From: Archangium violaceum
GTDB taxonomy: Bacteria; Myxococcota; Myxococcia; Myxococcales; Myxococcaceae
Assembly (NCBI RefSeq): GCF_016859125.1
Contig: NZ_CP069338.1
Coordinates: 930,001 to 994,000, forward strand
DNA length: 64,000 nucleotides
Direction of reading: 5' to 3'
Part shown: one piece after another, positions 43,354-51,766 of the stretch
Position numbering within the stretch: the stretch's first letter is position 1
How the letters are laid out: every line of letters begins with the position of its first letter
The notes under the pieces: model-generated
The model's database searches: none
Seen by the model: only the letters and a program-made list of their open reading frames with translations
What the model was told of the DNA's origin: nothing
Made by a program: the position numbers and the translations under genes

Positions 43354-45447
43354 ATGAAGGACGAGCCTCCGCCTACCGCCTCCGTCTCGCTTCGCGAGGC
43401 GTCGAGGCGTTTCATCCATGCGAGCCTCCAGGCATTCAACCGGATCCGCCTGCCTGGCCCCACGGTGCTGCCCATCGCGGGAGCGGTGGTGGGCCTCTAC
43501 AGCGGCCTGGCCGCCGGTATCTTCTCCAACCTCATCGGGCTGGTGAGCGGCCTCACCTTCAGTGCCGCCTGGCTGGACGATGCGTTGCGCCGCCCCGGCT
43601 CGCGCGCGCTGCTGTCGGTCTGGGACGCGCTGGCCCATGCGCAATGGCATCCCGAGCACGCCATCATCGGAGTTCCGCTGGTCTCCGGCGCCCTGCTGCT
43701 GGCGCGCATCATCGAGCCCGGCGGCCCCCGGGACGAGGTGAAGCGCCGGCTGCGTCTGCTGGCCCTGCTGGTGCTGGGCGCGCTCGCCCTCTACTACCCG
43801 CTGGTGGCCCTCACCGCGCTCAACCGCGCCTTCGGCAATGCCCACCACGTGACGGAGATCCTCCCGCACCTGCCCTGGTGGATCTTCCTCGTGGCGCCAC
43901 CACTGGGCGGCATGCTGGTGGGACGGCTGCTACGCGACTACCCGGAGACGCACGGCCACGGCCTGCCCGAGGTGGTGCGCGCGGTGAAGAGCAACCAGGA
44001 GCTGCCCGGGGAGCGCGGCCTGCTCAAGCTGGTGGCCAGCGCCATCACCATCGGCAGCGGAGGCTCGGCCGGACGCGAGGGCCCCATCGTCTACGGAGGC
44101 GCCGCCTTCGCCTCCACCGTGGGCCGCATCCTGGGCTTCTCCCGCCGCGAGCTGGCCATCCTGCTGGCGTGCGGCGCCGGTGCCGGCATCTCCGCCTCCT
44201 TCAACGCCCCCATCGCCGGCGCCGTGTTCGCGATGGAGATCATCCTGCGCGAGTTCGAGCTGCGCGTCTTCTCGCCCATCATCCTCGCCAGCGTGGCGGG
44301 CACGCTGGTGAGCCATGGCACCATGGGCGCGGCGCCGATGATCAACGACCGGCTCGGCTACGAGCTGGTGAGCGGCTGGGAGGTGATCTGCTACGTGGGG
44401 CTGGGGCTCTTGTGCGGCCTGCTCGCGTACGCCTTCGTGCGGCTGCTGCACCACGCGGAGGACTTCTTCGCCGGACGGGTGGAAGGGAAGATGTCGGCGT
44501 GGTTCGGCCGGCGCCACCTGTGGCAGCGCGCGGGGCTCGGCGGACTGTGCGCGGGCGTGCTCGCCTTCCTCAGCCCCACCGTGTGGGGCAGCGGGCACGA
44601 CTACATCAACCTGGCGGCCATCGGGCAGCTCAGCTTCGTCTTCCTCGTCACCGCGTGCGGCGTGAAGCTGGTGGCCACCGCCATCACCCTGGGCTCGGGG
44701 GGCTCGGGGGGCACGTTCTTCCCCTCGGCGGTGATGGGGGCCATGGTGGGCGGCGCCTTCGGCACGCTGGTGCACTACTTCTTCCCCGCCACCACCGGGC
44801 CCAGCGGCGCCTACGCCATCGTGGGCATGGGCGGCGCGGTGGCCGCGCTCACCCGAGGGCCCCTCACGGGGATGATGATGCTCTACGAGCTGAGCGCCAA
44901 CCACGCCATCATCCTGCCGCTCATGGTGACGTGCACCATCGCCTCGGCGCTCTGCCACTACCTCACCGAGCGCAAGGCACCCAAGACGCAGACGGACGCG
45001 GAGCTGCTGGCCACCACGCCGGTGCGCGCGCTGATGCGCGAGCTGGCCCCGGTGCCCGCCGACATGCACCTGCGCCCCCTCATGGACCAGGTGCTCACCA
45101 CCGAGAGCGGCACGCTGCCCGTGCTGGATGGGGACGGGAAGCTGTACGGCATCGTGCAGGTGGACCAGTTCCGCGACATCTGGCGCGACGAGGTGCTGCA
45201 CCCGATGCTCGTCGCCAGCGACCTGGCGCGCAAGGTGCCGCTGCTGTCGCCGGACACGGACCTGGCCCAGGCGCTGCGTCTGATGGACCAGGAGGACGTG
45301 GACGCCCTGCCCGTGCAGGGGCCCCCCGGGAGTCAGACCTGCGGGCTGCTGACGCGAGCGCTCGTGCGGAGGTTCCTCTCCACGCAACACGCGCGCCAGC
45401 ACGCACACGGGGAACATCCCGTGGCGACCACCGAGGCCACCAACTGA
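43354..45447 (+). CDS. CLC-type chloride transporter with C-terminal CBS pair
   Basis: The 697-residue protein has the CLC membrane domain with 'ITIGSGGSAGREGPIV' (gating Glu present), 'SFNAPIAGAVFAMEIILREF' and 'LGSGGSGGTFFPSAVMGAMV', followed by two CBS repeats ('LMDQVLTTESGTLPVLDGDG' and 'ALRLMDQEDVDALPVQG'). By alignment to CLC-ec1, the internal proton Glu is replaced by Ile. The protein should move chloride or another anion across the inner membrane; CBS domains may bind adenine nucleotides. It follows the sigma/anti-sigma pair by 118 bp. Confidence 0.93.
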   Translation: MKDEPPPTASVSLREASRRFIHASLQAFNRIRLPGPTVLPIAGAVVGLYSGLAAGIFSNLIGLVSGLTFSAAWLDDALRRPGSRALLSVWDALAHAQWHPEHAIIGVPLVSGALLLARIIEPGGPRDEVKRRLRLLALLVLGALALYYPLVALTALNRAFGNAHHVTEILPHLPWWIFLVAPPLGGMLVGRLLRDYPETHGHGLPEVVRAVKSNQELPGERGLLKLVASAITIGSGGSAGREGPIVYGGAAFASTVGRILGFSRRELAILLACGAGAGISASFNAPIAGAVFAMEIILREFELRVFSPIILASVAGTLVSHGTMGAAPMINDRLGYELVSGWEVICYVGLGLLCGLLAYAFVRLLHHAEDFFAGRVEGKMSAWFGRRHLWQRAGLGGLCAGVLAFLSPTVWGSGHDYINLAAIGQLSFVFLVTACGVKLVATAITLGSGGSGGTFFPSAVMGAMVGGAFGTLVHYFFPATTGPSGAYAIVGMGGAVAALTRGPLTGMMMLYELSANHAIILPLMVTCTIASALCHYLTERKAPKTQTDAELLATTPVRALMRELAPVPADMHLRPLMDQVLTTESGTLPVLDGDGKLYGIVQVDQFRDIWRDEVLHPMLVASDLARKVPLLSPDTDLAQALRLMDQEDVDALPVQGPPGSQTCGLLTRALVRRFLSTQHARQHAHGEHPVATTEATN

Positions 45448-45453
45448 GTCACC

Positions 45454-45486
45454 TCACCCTCGCCCCCTGGGAGAGGGCCGGGGTGA
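45454..45486. repeat. REP-like hairpin, second copy
   Basis: TCACCCTCGCCCCCTGGGAG...GGGGTGA folds on itself and shares the CCCTC...GAGAGGG core with the element at 31662. It lies between the convergent CLC gene and a small acidic-protein gene. Confidence 0.55.
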
Positions 45487-45507
45487 AGGTCTGGGGATCC
45501 ACCCCCG

Positions 45508-45834
45508 TCACTCGCGAGGATTGATGTCGCGCTCCGGAGGCGCTTCACCCACCCGGCGCTCCTCCTCGCCCTCGCGCGGGTACCCACGCTCCTCGCGAGA
45601 CGTCCCCTCCTCGCCCCAGCGAGGCGAGTCCGTGGTGAAGGCGTGCTCCGCCTCCGACTCGCCCCCGGAGGCCACCCGGAAGTCCGGCCCCGGCTCGTCC
45701 GTGAGCTTCTTGTCCGCCTTCTTCGCGTCATGGTCCTCGGCGTCCGCCACCCGCTCCGCCTGGCCGCGGTAGCGATCGGCGGGAACCGGCCCGCCCGCCG
45801 CATCAAGGTCCTTCTTGTCGTCACGGATGCTCAT
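45508..45834 (-). CDS. Small acidic, disordered hypothetical protein
   Basis: The 108-residue protein is highly charged and Gly/Glu-rich from 'MSIRDDKKDLDAAGGPVPAD' to 'EGEEERRVGEAPPERDINPR'. No domain or signal is recognised; it is likely intrinsically disordered. AGGAGCGAG lies well placed before the ATG at 45834, and the frame has normal GC3 bias. The CPBP-protease gene is divergent. Confidence 0.6.
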   Translation of the reverse strand: MSIRDDKKDLDAAGGPVPADRYRGQAERVADAEDHDAKKADKKLTDEPGPDFRVASGGESEAEHAFTTDSPRWGEEGTSREERGYPREGEEERRVGEAPPERDINPRE

Positions 45835-45971
45835 GTCTCGCTCCTGTCGTCGCGGGAGCCGCGCGCCCGCGCCGGCTGGTTGTCCACCCGTCAAACGTCA
45901 TCACTGTGCCCCGGGTGTGCGAGGTGGAAATCCAGGCGGGCCGGGGGGCGAGCGAGGGTAGCCTGCCGCGA

Positions 45972-47201
45972 ATGCCGAACACCCAACCGCTCAGCGAGAA
46001 CGCACCCACACGTCGGCGAGCGCTGGCCGAGGCGGCGTTCATCCTCGTCACCGTGTTCCTCCCGGCCAACCTCGCCGTGTTCGGAAGGGCGCCGCTGCTC
46101 ACGCTCACCTGCCTCCTGGCGGCCTGGGGGCTGCTGCTCCTGCGACCCTGGACGGAGTGGCGCTCGGGCCAGAGGGGCCGCGCCATCGGGGGTGTCCTCC
46201 TCCTCGGACTGGCGCTCGGCGCGGCCCTGGCCGGTCCCTGGTACAGGGAGGAGTCCACCCCGCCACCCCGCCTCGGCGTGCGGTACACGAGCGTCTCGTG
46301 GGAAGGCGCCGGCCCGACAGCCCGAAAGGTCGTCGAGCTCACCCACGTGGAGCCCGGGCGTCCGGCGGACGGACGGCTGGAGGTGGGAGACCGCGTCCTC
46401 GCGGTAGAGGGCGAGCCCCTGTCCTCCTCGGACCCCGAGGAGGACTTCCGCGAGCGCGTCCGGGCGGCGGGAGGAGGTGCCAGCACCGACATGCGCCTCA
46501 CCGTCGAGCGCCAGGGACAGACGCGCGAGGTGACGGTCCACGTCGGGCCCGCCCAGAAGACCGGACCCTTCAAGCCCGGCTCCATCATGTGGCTGAGCAT
46601 CCGCGCGCTCGGCATGTGCCTGCTCGTGGCGCTGCTGCTGTGGAGGGATGGGCAGGGGCCGGCGCAGCTCGGCCTCGTTCGCGAGGGGCTGGGGCGGGAA
46701 TTGCTCCTCAGCATCCCCGTCGCCCTCGGCGCGTACGCCGTCACCATCGCCGCCGCCATTCCGCTCGCCGCGCTCGGCGCGCTCCTGAAGATCACCGGGA
46801 AGGAGGTGCTCGCGCGCAAGGAGGTGGCCACCTCGCTCGTGGAGACGGGGCTCGGCGTGCCGGCCTTCGCCGCGGCGATGGTGCTCGTGGCCAGCTTCGA
46901 GGAGCTCACCTTCCGGGGCTTCCTCGTCCCGAGGATGCGGGTGCTCCTGGGACACTGGCACGCCGCCGTGCTGGTCGCGGCCGTGCTCTTCGGGATGGGG
47001 CACTTCTACCAGGGCACCCTCGCGGTGGCCCAGACCGCCGTGCTCGGGGCCTACTTCGGCTTCGTCTTCATTCACCGCGCCCGCCTGCCCTCCGTGATGC
47101 TCGCCCACGCGGCCTTCAACACCATCAACTTCGCCTTCATGGTGTGGCTCCAGCGCTCGGGCGCCCTCGAAAAGATCATGGAGCAGATTCCCCACAAGTA
47201 G
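45972..47201 (+). CDS. CPBP-family intramembrane protease with embedded PDZ-like domain
   Basis: The 409-residue protein has two N-terminal helices, a periplasmic PDZ-like region (about 85-200; 'VVELTHVEPGRPADGRLEVG'), and a CPBP/Rce1-like membrane core with 'FEELTFRGFLVPRM' (EExxxR), 'LFGMGHFYQG' and 'MLAHAAFNTINF'. These supply the Glu, His and His/Asn catalytic residues. The ATG at 45972 is chosen over an earlier in-frame Met without support. Substrate cleavage or prenyl-type processing is possible. The PDZ insertion is unusual for CPBP proteins. Confidence 0.88.
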   Translation: MPNTQPLSENAPTRRRALAEAAFILVTVFLPANLAVFGRAPLLTLTCLLAAWGLLLLRPWTEWRSGQRGRAIGGVLLLGLALGAALAGPWYREESTPPPRLGVRYTSVSWEGAGPTARKVVELTHVEPGRPADGRLEVGDRVLAVEGEPLSSSDPEEDFRERVRAAGGGASTDMRLTVERQGQTREVTVHVGPAQKTGPFKPGSIMWLSIRALGMCLLVALLLWRDGQGPAQLGLVREGLGRELLLSIPVALGAYAVTIAAAIPLAALGALLKITGKEVLARKEVATSLVETGLGVPAFAAAMVLVASFEELTFRGFLVPRMRVLLGHWHAAVLVAAVLFGMGHFYQGTLAVAQTAVLGAYFGFVFIHRARLPSVMLAHAAFNTINFAFMVWLQRSGALEKIMEQIPHK

Positions 47202-47212
47202 ATAATCCCCCC

Positions 47213-47983
47213 ATGCTCCAGCACCTGCTCCGCCTCTCCCGGCACTCGCCCGCGGTCGACATGGAGATCGTCCGCCGGGAGGCGCTCTCGGACGCGCTCA
47301 TCCGGGAGTTGCACGCCGTCGCCAACAGCCTGATGGCCGAGGACCTGGAGCACTTCCGCGTGCACGCGCTGTCCAATGAGGTCGTGCACGTCTTCCGCCG
47401 CGCGGACACACGGAGCATCGTTGGCTTCCAGTTCTGGAAGACGGCGCCCATCGGGTTGCCCCGGAGCCGCATCATCCTCGGGGGCAAGCTGCGAATCCTG
47501 CCCGAGTTCCGCAATCGCGGCCTGCACCTGCTCTCCGGCCTGACGTTCTTCTTCCAGGAGAAGCTTCGAAACCCGCGCAGCCGCCACTACCGCCTGTCCA
47601 TCGCCAGCCTGTTCGGCTTCGTGTCCATCACCGAGGCGCTCGCCCGGTACCACATCTTCGATCCCCACCTGCGCACAGAAGAGGGCAACGCCCTCCGGGA
47701 GGCCTTCCGCACCCTGGCCGAGGAGAGCCACTTCCAGGTCGACGGGGAGCGCGGGCTCTTCCTCGTGAACATCTTCATGAAGCCCGAGACGCTGGGCCGC
47801 TTCTCACCGGACTACTTCGACAGACCCGCGGCCAGGGCCTACGCCACGGTCAACCCGGAGTTCCGGACCAACGGCAGCTACGTCGGCTTCTGGTTCCGCT
47901 TCACGCCCGACAACCTCGCGTCACTGACGGGAGCCACCCTGCGCAAGCTGCTGCGAGCCCCGGGGGCTGGCACACGGAGCTGA
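47213..47983 (+). CDS. Hypothetical GNAT-like protein
   Basis: The 256-residue soluble protein has an acetyltransferase-like stretch 'LGGKLRILPEFRNRGLHLLS' with the RNRG turn of GNAT acetyl-CoA sites. It starts 12 bp after the CPBP gene on the same strand, so cotranscription is likely. The C-terminal part ('NPEFRTNGSYVGFWFRF') is not recognised. No signal is present. The function is unknown. Confidence 0.68.
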   Translation: MLQHLLRLSRHSPAVDMEIVRREALSDALIRELHAVANSLMAEDLEHFRVHALSNEVVHVFRRADTRSIVGFQFWKTAPIGLPRSRIILGGKLRILPEFRNRGLHLLSGLTFFFQEKLRNPRSRHYRLSIASLFGFVSITEALARYHIFDPHLRTEEGNALREAFRTLAEESHFQVDGERGLFLVNIFMKPETLGRFSPDYFDRPAARAYATVNPEFRTNGSYVGFWFRFTPDNLASLTGATLRKLLRAPGAGTRS

Positions 47984-48008
47984 GGGAGGGGCGGACTCCC
48001 ACCGGAGC

Positions 48009-48383
48009 TCAGGCCACGGACGCGGCGGCGTCGCGCGTCGAGCGCCACGCGCGAGCGAAGCCACCCGACAGCACGAAGCGGGGGAACGTCACCCACTGCT
48101 CGACGAAGAGCCGCGCGATGACGTCGAAGGGGCCCCGGAAGGGGGCGGGCGAGCCCGTCTCGAAGCGGTGACCCCGGCCCTGGAGCGCCAGCGCGCTCAC
48201 GGTGGCCACGGCGCCGGGCAGGACCACCCAGGGCGAGGTCACGGGCGAGGTGACGAGCAGCACGGTGCCGAGCTGGAACAAGGGCACCGTCAGCGCATGC
48301 AGGAGCAGGTTGCGGCGATCGCGGTGGTTGTCCGGGTAGTGGCTCCACTGCCAGGAGAGAAGTCCTTCGGTTCGATCATTCAT
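48009..48383 (-). CDS. DUF962/Mpo1-like small membrane protein
   Basis: The 124-residue protein has 'HYPDNHRDRRNLLLHALTVP', two hydrophobic helices and 'GRGHRFETGSPAPFRGPFDV', matching my memory of the Mpo1/YGL010w-like family. Such proteins act on 2-hydroxy fatty acids in yeast; the bacterial role is unclear. It overlaps the AraC gene by 8 bp, implying coupling. Confidence 0.7.
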   Translation of the reverse strand: MNDRTEGLLSWQWSHYPDNHRDRRNLLLHALTVPLFQLGTVLLVTSPVTSPWVVLPGAVATVSALALQGRGHRFETGSPAPFRGPFDVIARLFVEQWVTFPRFVLSGGFARAWRSTRDAAASVA

Positions 48384-49197
48384 GCCCTGGATGTAGGGCG
48401 CCCCCGCGCCGCTGTCTTGAACGAGCTGGCTGCGCCGTGGGCCGCAGCACCGAGGGGGGCATGCCCAGCATGCGCCGGAAGGTGCGCGTCATGTGGGCGG
48501 CATCCGAGAAGCCCGCGGCATGGGCGGCCTCGCCCAGGGGCACGCCCGACACGATGGCCGCCGCCGCGCGCTGGAGCCTGAGCCAGGCCAGGTAGGGCCG
48601 CAGCGGCATTCCAATGGACTCCGTGAAGGCATGCATCAGGCGCCCCGGGGAGAGCCCCACCTCGGCCGCGAGGGCTGACAGCGACGTGTCTCCCTCGGAG
48701 GGCAGGTCGCGCAGCAGCCGGAGCAGCTTTCGTACTCGGGGATGCACGGCGCGCCGGGAGGACGCCGTGCCCGCGCCGAGCACCTCGACGACCCGGTGTG
48801 TCCACGCGACGCCCTCGGCGCGCATGAGGCTCATCGGCTCGGCATCCCGGGCGAGCAGGTCGCGCTCCCCGGCGGAGAGGACACGGAAGGGGCCCTCGAG
48901 AGAGGCGCCGAGCGCCATGCCCGCTTCACTCTCCGGCTCGAGGAAGACGAGCAGCACCTCGCGGCCCGCGGCATCGATGGCATGGGGTACGTCCGGCGCC
49001 GTCAACACCCCGGGCACCTCCCTCCAGGGCCCGAGGCCGGCACGCACGCGCAATGGCCCGTCGAGCCCCAGCACGAGGTGCATGGCATGGTGGGCGTGGT
49101 CCGTGCTGCTTCCGCCCTGCCCCCGAGTGGCCAGGAGTGGAGGCCATACCGGCAAGGAGGCGCCACGAGGAATGAGCGGTACTCCGGAGATGCGCAC
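48376..49197 (-). CDS. AraC-family transcriptional regulator
   Basis: The 273-residue protein has an N-terminal cupin-like sensing region ('HHAMHLVLGLDGPLRVRAG') and a C-terminal double helix-turn-helix ('LSALAAEVGLSPGRLMHAFT' and 'GEAAHAAGFSDAAHMTRTFR'), as in AraC regulators. It lies next to a divergent-looking but same-strand transporter gene 9 bp upstream and overlaps the Mpo1-like gene downstream. A shared transcript is likely. The ligand is unknown. Confidence 0.92.
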   Translation of the reverse strand: MRISGVPLIPRGASLPVWPPLLATRGQGGSSTDHAHHAMHLVLGLDGPLRVRAGLGPWREVPGVLTAPDVPHAIDAAGREVLLVFLEPESEAGMALGASLEGPFRVLSAGERDLLARDAEPMSLMRAEGVAWTHRVVEVLGAGTASSRRAVHPRVRKLLRLLRDLPSEGDTSLSALAAEVGLSPGRLMHAFTESIGMPLRPYLAWLRLQRAAAAIVSGVPLGEAAHAAGFSDAAHMTRTFRRMLGMPPSVLRPTAQPARSRQRRGGALHPGHE

Positions 49198-49206
49198 ACC
49201 GGGATG

Positions 49207-49821
49207 CTACGCCACCACCCACCAACCCCCGAGCATCACCGAGCCGAACGAGGCCACCGCGGGCACGTTGCGCAGGAGCACCCCGGGCTTCGGCATGGCG
49301 CGCGAGCTGGCGGACAGGGCCGCCGTCAGGGCCGCCATGGCCACCGTGCTGCCGAAGACGAAGCCCCCGAGGAACAGCGCCTGCCAGGCCACCGAGTCGG
49401 ACACCGCCGCCGGCAGCAGCATCAGCACCGCCGCGGCGCCCGTCAGGCCGTGGATGAGGCCGATGGTGAAGGTGCCCCAGGCCGTCGCCGCGCCCCTCCT
49501 CGAAGCGGCCGCTCCCCTACCCGGCGAGCGATGGAGCAACCAACGGCGCAGGCCCACCACCCCGGTCACCAGCAGCGCGCCCCCCGCCAGACGATCTCCC
49601 CACGAGCGCAGCACCTCGAGCTCCAACGCCGCGGCCACCAGCACCACCGCCGCCGCGCACACCAGCGTGCCGAGCGCATGACCCATGCCCCACAGCAGCC
49701 CCACGCGCCAGGCCCTCCGGCCACCTCCGACGGAGAGCGGCGCCAGGCTCAGCAGGTGGTCCGGGCCGGAGACGGCGTGGAACGCACCCGATCCCAATCC
49801 AGCAAGGGCTGCAGCGGTCAT
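49207..49821 (-). CDS. Putative NicO/UreH-like metal transporter
   Basis: The 204-residue, roughly six-helix protein has 'AFHAVSGPDHLLSLAPLS' (H..DH ligand pair), 'GLLWGMGHALGTL' and 'FTIGLIHGLTGAAAV', as in UreH/NicO-like transporters. GGAGG precedes the ATG at 49821; 50 codons of upstream frame look non-coding. It may move nickel or another divalent ion. It is close to the AraC gene, so the two may share regulation. Confidence 0.78.
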   Translation of the reverse strand: MTAAALAGLGSGAFHAVSGPDHLLSLAPLSVGGGRRAWRVGLLWGMGHALGTLVCAAAVVLVAAALELEVLRSWGDRLAGGALLVTGVVGLRRWLLHRSPGRGAAASRRGAATAWGTFTIGLIHGLTGAAAVLMLLPAAVSDSVAWQALFLGGFVFGSTVAMAALTAALSASSRAMPKPGVLLRNVPAVASFGSVMLGGWWVVA

Positions 49822-49977
49822 GAGCTTCCTCCCAATCCTTCGACAGCCGACACACGCCGGCCTCTCACGGATGGAAAGATGCGCTCCGGAGCCTGATAGC
49901 ACCAATACAACTTCTCCATCGCCCTGATAGGACGGAGCTATCAGCGGGAACCGAGGCGGCGCCCTCTCCATGGGCCC

Positions 49978-50616
49978 TCACCCGGGGGCGGGGGGCACGG
50001 CATGGGCGCGGAGGAACGTCTCCAGGTGGTCCTCCAGGAAGCGATCCACGTCCAGCGGCCGGCAGCTCGCCCCCGAGAGCTGCACCTGGTGCAGCAGCCC
50101 GAGCACCACCGGGCACACCAGCTCCAGCGCGGCATGGCGCACGTCGCAGTGCCGCAGCTCCCCGTCCGCGATGTGACGGGACAGGCGCGCCTCCGCCGCC
50201 TGGAGCGTGGGCTCCAGCAACTCCTTCACGTACACCGGCCCCAGCATCTCGTGGCCCATGCCCGCGGTGAGCCCGAAGGCGTGCACCGCCCCCACCGAGC
50301 CCACGCGCCACCCCTTGGCGAGTGACTGGAGGAACCACCGGAGCGACTCGCGCACCGGGCCCTGGACCTCCATGGCCACGGAGAGCAGCCGCGGCATGCC
50401 GAGCCGGTGCATGTCCACCATGACTTCCGCCAGCAGGGCCTCTCGCGAGCCGAAGTAGTGCCGCAGCGTGGCCACGCTCACCCCGGCCACCTCGGCGAGC
50501 TGCCGGAAGCTCGCCTGGGCCCCATCCGCCGCGAGCAGGCGCACGCGAACCGCCTCCAGCAGGCGCCCCCGCTCCTTCTCGTAGTCCGCGTTGCGGCTCC
50601 CCTTCACCCGGGCCAT
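49978..50616 (-). CDS. TetR-family transcriptional regulator
   Basis: The 212-residue protein has the TetR helix-turn-helix 'SFRQLAEVAGVSVATLRHYF' and a helical ligand domain. The ATG at 50616 with AGAGGG upstream is preferred over a GTG 12 codons earlier. It is divergent from the Rieske oxygenase gene, and the shared 138-bp gap contains an inverted repeat over the promoter, a common arrangement for a local repressor. Confidence 0.92.
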   Translation of the reverse strand: MARVKGSRNADYEKERGRLLEAVRVRLLAADGAQASFRQLAEVAGVSVATLRHYFGSREALLAEVMVDMHRLGMPRLLSVAMEVQGPVRESLRWFLQSLAKGWRVGSVGAVHAFGLTAGMGHEMLGPVYVKELLEPTLQAAEARLSRHIADGELRHCDVRHAALELVCPVVLGLLHQVQLSGASCRPLDVDRFLEDHLETFLRAHAVPPAPG

Positions 50617-50692
50617 GCCCTCTGAGTAACCCGTGTGGAGTAGGAAATCCACCGTCCCGAGGGGTCTGCCTACATGCCGCTGAATCTCCGGC

Positions 50693-50722
50693 TTGAAATT
50701 GAATAGACGAACCAGGATATTC
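50693..50722 (+). promoter_or_regulatory. Promoter and operator-like dyad for Rieske oxygenase gene
   Basis: TTGAAA, 17 bases, then GATATT form a plausible sigma-70 promoter. An inverted repeat GAATA-N12-TATTC (50701-50722) overlaps it and would be a natural TetR-type operator. GGAGGAG and ATG follow at 50755. Confidence 0.45.
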
Positions 50723-50754
50723 TATCCCAGGCCGGTACGGGCAGGAGGAGCGCA

Positions 50755-51765
50755 ATGCTGGACGGTTTCGCCAAGGAGGGCTTCGCGGACGTGTGGACAC
50801 CGGTGGCGATGTCCCGGGAGGTCGGTAGGAACCCCCTCGGGCTGACGCTGGCCTCGGAGCGCATCGTGCTCTTCCGGGACAACGAGGGCCGGGTGTCGGC
50901 GCTGCACGACCAGTGCCCTCACCGGGGCGTGAAGCTGTCCCTGGGGAAGGTGGGCGAGGACGGGTGCCTGGAGTGCCCCTTCCACGGGTGGCGCTTCGCG
51001 GCGGGAGGGGCGTGCTCGCACATCCCGCTCAACCCCATGCCCGAGGAGAAGCGACGGCGCTTCTCCGCCACCGCCTTCCCCGTGCGCGAGCGCGGCGGCC
51101 TCATCTGGCTCTACACGCGTCCGGGCGCCGAGGCGCCGGAGGAGCCACCCTTCCCCGAGGCGCTGGAGCGCAAGGGCGTGCGCGTGCACATGTACGCCGA
51201 GACGTGGAAGGCCCATTGGACGCGGCCGATGGAGAACATGCTGGACGCGCCGCACCTGCCCTTCGTGCACCGGCGCACCATCGGCATGGGCGTGCGCCGG
51301 CGGATCACGAAGGACTCGAAGATGGAGATGGAGGTGAGCCCCACGCCCACGGGCTTCCGCACCTCGTGGCGCCTGGAGGGCGGTCCCGCCGAAGCGGACC
51401 TGGACTGGATGCGGCCCAACGGCATGTGCCTGACCGTGCCCATCCCGGACCGGCTCCTGCGCCTGCACATGTGGTGCATCCCGGTGGACGCGCACCACAC
51501 GCGGATGCTCCAGGTGACCGCGCGCGACTTCCTGAGGTTCCAGCCCTTCGCGGCCGTGCTCGACGCCTTCACCCGGAGCGTCCTGCGCGAGGACAGGGCC
51601 TCGGTGGAATCGAGCGCCCCCTCCGAGGTGCCCCCGGTGTCCCAGGAGCGCAGCGTGGCGACGGACCGGGCCACGCTGGCCTTCCGCCGCTGGTACCTCG
51701 AGCGCAAGAAGCGGGGCCCTCTCGAGGCCGCCCCCCGCCCCGAGGCACCGTCCCTGGCGGGCTGA
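50755..51765 (+). CDS. Rieske-type non-heme iron oxygenase, alpha-subunit-like
   Basis: The 336-residue protein has the [2Fe-2S] Rieske motif 'DQCPHRGVKL' and 'CPFHGWRF', and the mononuclear iron site 'MENMLDAPHLPFVHRR' with HxxxxH. It resembles single-component-type oxygenases of ring-hydroxylating or demethylating function. The reductase partner is not adjacent. A divergent TetR gene probably controls it. The substrate is unknown; it is 2 bp from the convergent kinase stop. Confidence 0.92.
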   Translation: MLDGFAKEGFADVWTPVAMSREVGRNPLGLTLASERIVLFRDNEGRVSALHDQCPHRGVKLSLGKVGEDGCLECPFHGWRFAAGGACSHIPLNPMPEEKRRRFSATAFPVRERGGLIWLYTRPGAEAPEEPPFPEALERKGVRVHMYAETWKAHWTRPMENMLDAPHLPFVHRRTIGMGVRRRITKDSKMEMEVSPTPTGFRTSWRLEGGPAEADLDWMRPNGMCLTVPIPDRLLRLHMWCIPVDAHHTRMLQVTARDFLRFQPFAAVLDAFTRSVLREDRASVESSAPSEVPPVSQERSVATDRATLAFRRWYLERKKRGPLEAAPRPEAPSLAG

Positions 51766-51766
51766 C

